In this document: positions 6,083-15,800 of the stretch, in pieces
Layout: every line of letters begins with the position of its first letter
Numbering within the stretch: position 1 is the first letter of the stretch
Origin: a virus
Virus record (IMG/VR): IMGVR_UViG_3300042556_003686
Span: 1 to 30,722 of that record
Reading direction: 5' to 3' (one strand)
Length of the DNA: 30,722 nt
Notes under the pieces: generated by a model
Seen by the model: only the letters and a program-made list of their open reading frames with translations
Told to the model about the DNA's origin: nothing
Databases searched by the model: none
Program-made: the position numbers and the translations under genes

Positions 6083-6927
6083 TGCTGCTGAAGATTTTTT
6101 GATTCGTAGATAGCACCGACATCCATGTAAGGAGCAGAAGAAGTGTCGGATATGATGTTCATCCCAATAGCAAAACCAAATTGCGTAGATCCTGCTGTTC
6201 CACCAGCTACTGCATTTACGGTCACGTTTGGAACAGTGGAAAAGTTTTGACCAAATGAGGAAGTTGCAAACACGTAAGTGTTGGTTGCGTCACGATATGA
6301 CCAGATCGCTTTTATATCGCTCCCAGGGATATCAGACCAAGCAGACGCCGTGGGTCCAGACGAGCTATGCACTACCAATCGGACTTGGTTTGTTGTTCCG
6401 TTGAGTCGCGTTTCAACAGCCCATCCGGCTCTATTCAGTCCATTTGTTCCAGTGTTAGCGTAAAGCGAAGATGCAGACACTCCGCGCAAAACCAGACGCT
6501 TAATCACCCCAACTCGAGAGCCACCCAATGTTCCTTGAACGATAAACCCCGCACCTTCATCAGTTAACAGCCCCGAATCGCTTCCGATGTTAAGAAAAGA
6601 ATGCCCGCTTACGTTGTCACCGTAATACGCAACGCCGTATTCGCCAGAGTTCGTCGTGAATGACGAAGAAACCATGCGCCCGTCAGACACAAGTATTGTT
6701 CCGGTGTTTGTTATTCTGGACCACTGGCCAGATTGAATGCTGACGCGGTTTAGCGTGTTTACAATTCTGACAGCGGAATCAGCCCCAAGATTGTTTGCCG
6801 CCGCAAAATTTGTTGGCCGTTGGACTACTCCGTTTGAGTTGACCATTACCGCCGTAAATCCGGTTTGACCACTTCCATTCGATGCGCCCGCAAGAGCCAA
6901 CACTATTAAGCAAAATAACTTTTTCAT
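6079..6927 (-). CDS. exported protein with signal peptide, 282 aa
   Basis: The ATG at 6925-6927 gives a clear Sec signal peptide: MKKLFCLIVLALAGASNGSG, with basic N-region, hydrophobic core and a cleavage site around A-G-A-S or soon after. There is no lipobox cysteine at the cleavage point. Starts further upstream lie inside the tailspike gene and would bury the signal, so they are rejected. The mature part is Ser/Thr/Asn/Gly-rich and beta-like (for example IQSGQWSRITNTGTILVSDG). The gene is visibly AT-richer than the GC-rich operon and follows the tailspike stop by 7 nt without a Shine-Dalgarno. A secreted protein in a phage fibre operon is unusual: it could alter the host surface, bind exopolysaccharide, or be acquired from a bacterium. 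Confidence 0.7.
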   Translation of the reverse strand: MKKLFCLIVLALAGASNGSGQTGFTAVMVNSNGVVQRPTNFAAANNLGADSAVRIVNTLNRVSIQSGQWSRITNTGTILVSDGRMVSSSFTTNSGEYGVAYYGDNVSGHSFLNIGSDSGLLTDEGAGFIVQGTLGGSRVGVIKRLVLRGVSASSLYANTGTNGLNRAGWAVETRLNGTTNQVRLVVHSSSGPTASAWSDIPGSDIKAIWSYRDATNTYVFATSSFGQNFSTVPNVTVNAVAGGTAGSTQFGFAIGMNIISDTSSAPYMDVGAIYESKNLQQQ

Positions 6928-6934
6928 ATTAGTA

Positions 6935-9817
6935 TTACGGTGTCCAATTTGCGATGGCTTTCCAATCGGAGGTATTGGTTGTTCCCACGGCGATGTAGGC
7001 AATGCCGGTAGCAGTATTGAAATATTGCTGACCGATAAATTCCGGCACAGCCGATGGAGCAGTTGCTCCTACAGTTGGAACGCCAGACCCATACGTTGAC
7101 ACTTGGCCGTTGGCACTTCGACGCACCACATTTTTTGATCCGTTGGCAAATGTTACTTCCAATCCGCTCGCTGGAGCGGTGCTGCTCTCAACTCCAACCA
7201 CAGATATTCCTCCGCCCAAATATGCCAGATCGTTGTTCCAAACAATTGTGACCGGAAGGTTTTGGCCGCCATAAGACATTATTTGAGACACGTACATTCG
7301 GATATCCGCTTGGTTAGAAGCGACATCAAGATTCATCTTCGTAATGACCGGGGATGCTTGCGCTATATGCATCAATTGATTACAGGCAATTTTGAAATCC
7401 ACATTACCGCCGGTTCCATCGGCATCCCCGTGATAGGCAACATAGCACTCGGTGTTTTGCGCGGTGCTGTCTTGCGTTGGTTGAAAATAGGTATAAGCCA
7501 TTTCCGGCTGCATGCCGATTTGCAACTTTCCAGAACCAATAAAACGTCCCAGCACCCGTAGCTTGTACCAGCCTACAGTGTCTGGAGTAAAAGTAATGCG
7601 CTGGTTTGTAACCGTAGTTGTCCACGGCTGCACCACGGACCCGGCAATCAGCCGCGTGCCATTAACAAAGCGATTTCCGTCAAAGACCACAGCAGAATTT
7701 CCGCCGCTGCTGCTATCGCCGTTTACCATAAACGTAAACCCATCAATAGTATTGTCAGACACGATCAGCTGATCCAAGACTTGCCCGCCATAGATTTGAA
7801 AAGCAGCAGAGCGTGATCCTGCACTGTGGCTATAGGCCCGCATCGAGTTGTTTGTGATTTTTCCCTTTGCGTTGTAAATCATAATGCCCGCGGGAAGATC
7901 AATCCCACTTGTATGAGTAGTAAATGATCCATTCCATCCTGATTGCGTTCCCGCCGGAAGCGATACTCCGATGATTGTGTTGTTAGCTATCAGTAGCGAT
8001 TCAAGTATTTCAGTCAGACCAAACGCAAAAATTCCCCTGCTGATAGGCCACGTTGTGTCCGTGTTTTTTGCCATTTGGATCTGGTTACCAACAATATGAG
8101 TGTTGTGTCCGCCTTGCTTTTGTCCTGCGAAATTAGCACTGTTCTGAACCAGTATTCCCGTGGTGCATCTGTACACCCCGTTATTGGCAACCACGCAATT
8201 GTTTTGCGATATTGCAATTCCCACATTGGTGACATTGTTGCGCTGTCCAATTGTAGGAGTTCCTACAATGATGTTATTGCACACGGTGGCTGGGCACTCG
8301 TTTTGTGATGCTACAAAAGCGTTCGACGCATACAAATCTCCTGCGAGCAAAATTCCTTCAAAAGCAAAATTGATAAGAGTGTTGTTTGAAACAACCACGG
8401 GATGGTTGCTGTTGTCGCCGCTGTTTCCAACAGTCAAAATAAGCCCATCGGGGCAGCGAATATCATTTGCGCCGGACACTGGCACCAAGGTTTTGGCCGT
8501 ACATCCATCGAAGTAGTTATTGCAGCACCTAATACCAAACACTTGTCGCGTTCTTACGCCGACAGTTTCATCAACGTGGGAGCCAGCAGAGGCTTGTCCA
8601 TATTCATAAAAGAAATTGTTGTGCGACACATCTACATTCGTTGCATTGTAGATGTTGATGCCTTGTGCGTAATTTTGAAATGTACAGTCGGAAATGGTAA
8701 TGTTTTTCGGATGATTGACGGAGGGCGATCCGGCCAATCCGTTAAATTGAAAGCAATAGGCCGTGCGCTTAATGGCCAGTTGACCAGAAGCAGTTCCGTG
8801 CGGAGGGCTGGCATCCCAAAACGTTATACCCTTGATCGTGACTTCATTAAACAGACCATCGACCGACATCCACTTGTAGTTGCCAATGGTATCTGTCGGT
8901 GTGGAGCAATACACCGTATTTTTGATTATGGCGTTGTCGCCAATGAGAAACAGAAATTTTGGCGCGTCTGTAGCACTGTTTGTGACGCTGATGCCAAGCC
9001 CAGATCCGCTTGCAATGTTGGATTGATTGGCGGTTGTTTTTGCAAATAGATAGGTTGCGCGAGGAAAATAAAGCGGTTTGCCGTTGTTGACTGCATACTG
9101 AACGGCAGCGCGAATGGCATCAGAATCATCGGTAACGCCATTTCCAACGGCACCAAAGTCTTTGACGTTTAGCATGTCGGCAAAACGATCCGCCACAAAA
9201 CGAGGCGTAGTTGAACCTGTCGCGGTGATCGGTCCGGTGGCAATGCTTGGGATGGTTTGCCAGCTGGGGGCAGATCCTCCGCCGGACGTGACGAGGGCGT
9301 TGGTGCCGGCGGTGGCAGGATATTGAGGCAGCTGGCGATTTTCTTCCCAAGTCAGCGTTCCGTTGTTACTTCCCAGCAGCCTGTTTCCCGTTCCGGGGTT
9401 GGGCAGATCGTTGGGATTGTTCTGGGTTTCGGGAACCTTGAGGGCGCGGTCGGCCAGACGCTTGGTCTGCTGGGCGATCATGGTCAGCTTGTCCAAGGCG
9501 CGTTCGTGGCTGGCCGCGGGGAAATCTCCACCCTCTTGGTAGCTGGTGGTCTGGGTGGCGGGGACTTCGCGGAAGATGGTGACTTTGCTCGAGGTCGGGA
9601 CCGCGGCGGTGGTGGTAAGGCTTCCGCCGTTAGGGTTGGCGGCCCCGGTGACGTTAAAGGTGCTGCCCAGGGCGAGCGTGGTATCGACGCCGGCGCTGTT
9701 GGTCACCACGCATTTGATGTGCGCGTTCTCGAAGAAAACAAAGGGAATGGCATAGCTCGAGGTGGTCGAGTTGTTGCCATTGTATTGAATCCGAGATGTG
9801 TCGTTTTGCAGAGCCAT
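6935..9817 (-). CDS. tailspike: T7-type fibre adaptor plus pectate-lyase-like beta-helix, 960 aa
   Basis: Residues 1-130 (opening MALQNDTSRIQYNGN, with YAIPFVFFENAHIKCV and EGGDFPAASHERALDKLTMI) match the N-terminal virion-anchoring domain of T7 gp17 fibres. Residues about 217-240 (NVKDFGAVGNGVTDDSDAI) are the start of a pectate-lyase-3 type right-handed beta-helix, continuing with many Asn-rich rungs (such as ITISDCTFQNYAQG) to about 680. The end (from about 750) is beta-sandwich-like, possibly carbohydrate-binding. Such spikes usually degrade capsule or exopolysaccharide, but the substrate is unknown. The DNA for the adaptor is GC-rich while the DNA for the helix and C-terminus is much AT-richer, marking a swap of the receptor-binding half. 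ATG is preceded at 1 nt by a copy of the 13-bp repeat. Confidence 0.9.
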   Translation of the reverse strand: MALQNDTSRIQYNGNNSTTSSYAIPFVFFENAHIKCVVTNSAGVDTTLALGSTFNVTGAANPNGGSLTTTAAVPTSSKVTIFREVPATQTTSYQEGGDFPAASHERALDKLTMIAQQTKRLADRALKVPETQNNPNDLPNPGTGNRLLGSNNGTLTWEENRQLPQYPATAGTNALVTSGGGSAPSWQTIPSIATGPITATGSTTPRFVADRFADMLNVKDFGAVGNGVTDDSDAIRAAVQYAVNNGKPLYFPRATYLFAKTTANQSNIASGSGLGISVTNSATDAPKFLFLIGDNAIIKNTVYCSTPTDTIGNYKWMSVDGLFNEVTIKGITFWDASPPHGTASGQLAIKRTAYCFQFNGLAGSPSVNHPKNITISDCTFQNYAQGINIYNATNVDVSHNNFFYEYGQASAGSHVDETVGVRTRQVFGIRCCNNYFDGCTAKTLVPVSGANDIRCPDGLILTVGNSGDNSNHPVVVSNNTLINFAFEGILLAGDLYASNAFVASQNECPATVCNNIIVGTPTIGQRNNVTNVGIAISQNNCVVANNGVYRCTTGILVQNSANFAGQKQGGHNTHIVGNQIQMAKNTDTTWPISRGIFAFGLTEILESLLIANNTIIGVSLPAGTQSGWNGSFTTHTSGIDLPAGIMIYNAKGKITNNSMRAYSHSAGSRSAAFQIYGGQVLDQLIVSDNTIDGFTFMVNGDSSSGGNSAVVFDGNRFVNGTRLIAGSVVQPWTTTVTNQRITFTPDTVGWYKLRVLGRFIGSGKLQIGMQPEMAYTYFQPTQDSTAQNTECYVAYHGDADGTGGNVDFKIACNQLMHIAQASPVITKMNLDVASNQADIRMYVSQIMSYGGQNLPVTIVWNNDLAYLGGGISVVGVESSTAPASGLEVTFANGSKNVVRRSANGQVSTYGSGVPTVGATAPSAVPEFIGQQYFNTATGIAYIAVGTTNTSDWKAIANWTP

Positions 9818-9818
9818 G

Positions 9819-9832
9819 GGATTAGTCGAAAA
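9819..9832 (+). repeat. dispersed 13-bp repeat, copy 2
   Basis: Exact GGATTAGTCGAAAA on the plus strand. In the sense of transcription it reads TTTTCGACTAATCC and ends 1 nt before the tailspike ATG. This is the opposite orientation to copy 1. It lies in the 47-bp gap between the giant ejection protein and the tailspike; nothing else is visible in that gap. Confidence 0.85.
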
Positions 9833-9864
9833 TAGTGCAGCGTTGCGTCAGAGGGACAAGCGGA

Positions 9865-12800
9865 TTATTCGGGATTCTCCGCGTTTTCCATCGCGCCCAC
9901 GATGGGTTTGGCGAAGTTGAGCAGGGCCGCGGGCGCGGCGAGCGTGGGGTTGAAGCTGGCGAAGCGGAGCAGGTTGTTCCACTGCTTGAGCATGGCCTCG
10001 GGGTCCGAGGTGTTGAACGTATTGTCCCAGCCTTTGATGGAGCGGATGCCGCGGTCGATCATCTCGTTGGCCGGATCGGTCGATTGGAATGTCATTTCAC
10101 CGAATGCTTCGCGCACCACGGTCGAACCCACGGTGCCCACCAGCATGTACCCGGAGAGCGGGGCCAGCATCATGGCCATGGCATAGCCTTCAAGCGTCCA
10201 GATTTCATCGTCCGGCTCGTCGCTGAACCAATCGCGGTAGAGGTTGGCCATCGTCTGGGTGACCACGGCCATGATCATCAGCGCGGAAATGGTGCTGGCA
10301 CCTTTGCCCCGCTCGCCTTCTTTGCCCAGCTGGCCGATGGCCTCGGCAAAGAGGGCCGTCTTCAAGCGGGCGTCCGAGAGGAACATCATGTAGACCTTTT
10401 GGAGCATGTTGCCCTGCACTTCCCGAAGCGACCGGCTGGTGATGTCGATTGGCTGGCTGTAGTTGAAGACCGCCTTGTCCATGGCGTCGAGGGCGGCCTG
10501 CTCGGCCATGGCATCAGACGCCTCGGCTTTCTTGGCCTTGTTGTAAGCGTTGCGGTAGACGATGGCGGCGGTAAAGCTGGTGAGCGCGGCATCGGTCATC
10601 TGCATCGGAATCATGGATTTCTGGGCGGCCCAGAGGAGCATGCTCGGGCGGACCGCGGCCCGCTCAAACACGTAGCGCACCTCGGGCCGGCTGCCTTCGA
10701 TGAGACGCCGTTGCACGGTGTCCGAGTTCCACGCCTTGGGCATGTCCGCCATCCACCGCGGGTCCAAGACGGTCTTGGTGTATTCGGCAAGGCCCATGTC
10801 CAGGGCGGCACGGCTGGCCGCGTCGATCTGCATGAAAAGGGTGCGGACACTGAATCCCAGCGAGGCAATGCTCTTGGCGCTGATGAGGGCGGCCCAAATG
10901 TCCTTGTCCGCGGAGAGTTCCATGGCGCGGCGTCCCCCACCCTGGGCCAGCGTGTCCATCCACTGGTCGAAGATCTGCAACCCGCTCCGCCCCATGGTGG
11001 CTTCCATCGATTCGCGCACGTTCTGGTTTTTGAGCACCCCGCGGATCTCGCGGTTGATCTCGGCAAAGTTAATCCAGTGACCCATCTGGGCGGCGTGCTG
11101 GAAGAAGACGGTGATGGCATCGGTCCGGCGCATGCGGGCATCGTGGCGTTGGCGGGCCTTGAGCGATCCGGGCGTGGTGCCGGCCAGTTCGAGCGCACTG
11201 CCCATGGGGGAAAGGTCATTGCTGTCATCCTTGTGCCGGTAGCGCGTGGGCGCGTAGTTCTCGATGCGGGGCATGGCCATGCCAAACATCTTCATGTAGA
11301 CGGGGTCCGCGGCATCCCCGCCGGCTTTGTATTCGCGGCGGAGGAAATCCATCGTGGCTTCCCCACCGGGGACCGAGGTGACCATCTTTTGCATGTCCTC
11401 GATGGATTCGTCGGTCCATCCCTGCCGGCGCATGCGGGCCTGCACCTCGCTCTGGTCCCAAGCGAGCAGCAGCTGCATGGCCTCGGCGGGTGACATGTTC
11501 AATTTGTCATCGGTGCCCTCGCTTTGCAGCACGTAGAATTCGAGGAATTGCTGGCGGTTGGGCGTCTCGCGCACGGCCCCGGAGGGCGTGGTGCGCCGGC
11601 GCATGATCGGCACGGCCAAGTAGGCTTCGCTCATCTTGGCCACGGCCTCGGCATTCAGACCGAAAGCCTTGGCCGAGGCGCGGCCTTCGAGGATGTTGGC
11701 CGCCGTTTCCATGGGCAGGCGGATGAGCTTCTCGTTGTAGCCCTCCTTGTAGCGGACCGCGGCCTTTCGCGTCTTCCGCATATCGTACATGAGCCGGCCC
11801 ACGCCAAAGCTGGTCTTCTTGCCGCTGGCCGCCATGAGCATATCGATGAACCGCTTGGCCGCGTCCATCCGGTATCGGCTGCTCCCAATTTCGGCTTGGC
11901 GGATCGACCGCTCCCACGTTTCGAGGAAGCCGGCCTTGGGCAGGACGCTCCGTAGCAGCTGCATGAAGCTGTAGTGCGAGAGGACAAATTGCCGCGGGTT
12001 CTTCAGCCACGGGTTCTCTTTGTCCATCTTATCGATCTGGTTCTCGGTGGCCTTCTTTAGACCGCCGGCCAGTTCCTCGGCCATGTCGCGGTATTGCTTG
12101 CGGCGGGCCTCCTGCTGCATGCGCCACATAGCGCGTCCGGCCCCAAACGTCTGGCGAAGGAATACCCGCGCCTGGTCGAGTTCCAAGGCGGAGCGGTTGA
12201 AAAAGTCGCCCAAGGCATTGAGCACGCCCCACTGTTCGAGCAGCTGCTCTTGCCGGTCCGGCGTGATGTCCGGGCTGGCCAGGGCGGCCTCGATCTCGGC
12301 CATGGTGTTGGACGTTTCGTCGGTGCCCAGTTCGATGGCGGCGATGGCCAGGTTGGCCACGCGCTGGGCGTCCGGCCCGAGGCTGCTGGTCTGGACCTTG
12401 TTCTCCCCGGGCCTGGGCATGGCGCGTTCGAGGAGATCCATGATGTCCTCCTGCAATTCGGTGCGGAGGTATTTCTCCAGGGCGGCGTCCGCCTTGGCAA
12501 TGCGGTCGGTGAGGTAATTGAGCCGGCCCTTGGCCGTGGAAAAGGAAAGCAGACGGCGGAATCCCCCCACCTCGGATTGTGCGTCCGGCGGGAGCAGCGT
12601 GATGATGGCTTCCAGCTGGGCCACGGCCTCGGGCATGGAAAGCGGTTCGAGGTCCGCCTTGTTGGCAAACTGCTCTTTGATCCGCTTGAATTTGGCAAGC
12701 ACCGCGGCCACCCGCTCCCGGCGGAAGGCGGGGTTGCTGTTGAGCGCGGCCACCGCGGACTCGAGGTCGCCGTAGTAGGACGCCGGCGAGATGGCGAAGG

Positions 12801-15800
12801 TGGATTCAAGCTGGACCGCCGCGGGATTTACCACGATGGCCGCGGGAATCACGTCACCGTCATCTCGGCGCTGGTCATAGTAAATGGCACCATCAAACCC
12901 GTTGGCTTTCAGTGCGTCTTGAAATGTTTCCTCTTGCGATGCTTCCTCATGGAACAGGTCTTCCATGGCAATGCCATTTGCTTTGGCAAATTCCTCAACA
13001 TCATCAACCGGCAAAAAGCGACCTTGAACCACCAAGCGCACCGGCGTTCCGTAGCCGGCTCCGTCTTGCATGCTGCTCACGTAAATTGGCCGGTCCTCAA
13101 CTTCGGTCAACGCCTGCTCGCTACCGTGATAAGCGATGAAGCGCACGTTGCCATTGGGCAGCGTAATCTCGTTGAATCCGCTGCGGTCCGGTTCCGGCGC
13201 GATGGAATACGAAGGCGTGCCGGCGGCTACAGCATCATCGTAAGCCTGGACGGCGGAATCGACATCCGCCCGGGACAAGCCGAGGGCTTGCAGCTGGTAA
13301 TCGTTGGAAGACCTTAACTCGCTGACAACTGAAGCGATTCCTCGGGGAAGTAGGTCTGGAGCATTTCCAGCATTCCCTGGAGCACTGGCACCGTCAGCGC
13401 GTCCTCCCCCTTGCTCTTGCGATCCGCTGCCACCCAGGCCGACAGACGCTTCTCCTGCTCCGGTCCCAGCTGGCGAACCTTGTCCGCCGGCCAAGCGGCT
13501 TTCATCCTCTGCCTTAATTTCAGCGAGGCTTCCTGTGGCGTCTTGGTCGTTTCCTTGGAGGAGTTGTTCATAGCTCTCTCGATTCCACTTCATCCATACC
13601 ACCTGGGGCATGGTCTGTCCACTCCAACCTTGGCTATGCCACACTTGGCGGAGGTCGGAAATCTTTCCGGGTTCTTGGTGATACTGTGGGTCAAAGTCCA
13701 CCGCCTTTTGTTCTTCAAATCCAAAGCGGGCATAGAGGCTGGGCAGCAGACCGTTGGGGTATTTACCCGAGACAACTTTGTAGCAGTCCAGGCGGGTTCC
13801 GCCCTCGCTGATGGCTTTGCTCATTATGAGGTTGAGCATGCCCGGGGCGGATAGCTCATTGTTCACCACGCCCACAATCGACCACTCGGTATCCGGGTCG
13901 CCCGGGTCAAACTCGCTGCCATCGGGACGCTTCAGCGCAAAGTAGACTTCCATTTCGCCCAGCTGGTAAATCCGCATCTTGCCTTGCTTCATCAAGGCGT
14001 TGATTTCCTCGGGCGTGTATAGCGTCAGCGTGACCGCGGCATCGTTGTTGCGAAGCGCACGGCTAAATTCGGCAATGCCGGCCTGTCGCGGTTTGTCGAG
14101 CACCCGCCATTGCTTGTTCAAGGCGGCAGTCACTGCGGCGGCCTGGTTGGGTACCAGCGTGGTCTGGCTTGTCGCCCATTGAGAAGCCATCTGCTTGCTA
14201 ATCTTCTGCACCTTGGGCGTGCCAATTGGCATGCGGCCCTTGAGGTAATAGCCATCGTTGCCACGCCCCGCCAAGGCCGCCCGCATCGTCGGCATGGCCA
14301 GTTCGTAAGGAATGGGCGTGCGGAAGTGGGCAATGACGCGCCCGGGTGCAAATGCGTTGTAGCTGGCGTGCGCCGGGACGTTAAAATCCGCGGCAGAAAG
14401 CGTGTTGTTTTTTAGTCCTTCCTCGAGACGTTTGACATCGATCTCAAGCAGCGAAAAACCAGACAGCTGTGGAGTGCCGGCATACGAAGGGTCGGTAGTA
14501 GCACGCCGGATCTGCTGCATCGGCGGAGCATTAAGTTTTTCCGCTTTGGCGGACGAGAGCTTGTCGGCAATGAAAGCACGTTGCTCAAAATTCAAACTGT
14601 CGATGTACGCATCAAACTGCTGGCTGGTAAACGCCCGCGGGAATTCAGTCAACGGCTTGTGAAAATTGATCTCTTTCTGGTCTTTGGATTTAGCGATGAT
14701 CTTTTGCGCGGCCTCGATGACGCCGTCCGCCAGGGCTGCCTCGTCCTGGCTGGAAATTCGGCCTTCGCGCACGTAGCGTTCGATCTCGCTGATCTTCTCC
14801 GTGACCACCGTGGTGTTGGAGGTATGCGCTTCCAGGCTCATCGCATACGGCATTATGAGAAACTTTTTGCGCCCATCTTGGCCTACGTAAATGGCCTTGG
14901 ATGCCCGGGCGGCGTTGAGCTTGGCCCGCCAAAATCCGGCGTTTCTGGCCGCCCACACTACCTTGCCAAGGTTGGCCGGATCTACGGCAAACGCCGGTCC
15001 GCCTTGGGCCAGCATCTTGCTGAATTTTCCTCCGCCCGCGGTGCGGTCTGCTTCGATGGGAACAAAACTTTTACCGATGACCCAATCGGGAATCATCCCG
15101 GGGACGCCCCCCCGGTCCGCCAGGATGTTGGCCGCGGTTACGCTGACGCTGATGGAGAAGGATCGGCTGTCGCCATCTCCTGTGCTCGCTGGAGCAAAAC
15201 GGCCCCGGCCTCCGCCAAGTCCATCACCTCCGCGGCTTCGGTCGCCAAAGCTGCCAATTCGTTCGAGGACGATTCCTCGTTGTTCAAGGGTTTTGAGGTA
15301 GGCTCCATAGGATTCGGGTGTCTTTCCACTTTTTACAATAGAGTGTGCCCAAAGTGCAGCTTGAACCTGCCGGGGTGTCCACCCTATTTCGGCGGCAATC
15401 TCGGTAAGTATCTGCTGCGCTTTGGCGAATTGTGCCGCGGTGGGCGAATCCACTCCAAAAATCAGACGGGCAATGTGCCGGTCTACCACCGGCTGGTCAT
15501 CCTGGCCGGCGTTGCTGGCGCGGTAGGCTTTGATCTTTTGGCCCTGCACCTGTGCGCTATCGCGGAGCCGGTTCAGATTCATAATCACCGCGGGCAGGAA
15601 TCCGTCGAATTCCTCGCCGCGCAACCATTGCCCAAATGCTTTAAGGCCCAAGCCCACATTGGCTTTGACGCTGGCCGCCTGGGAAGTGACATCCAGGATC
15701 TGTTGGAACATTTGAGCGTAATCGCCAAAAAATTCGTCAAGCACTTCCCGATGTTCTTCGTACCAATCTTTCCATGACGCTTGCGACAGCGCGGCATCGG

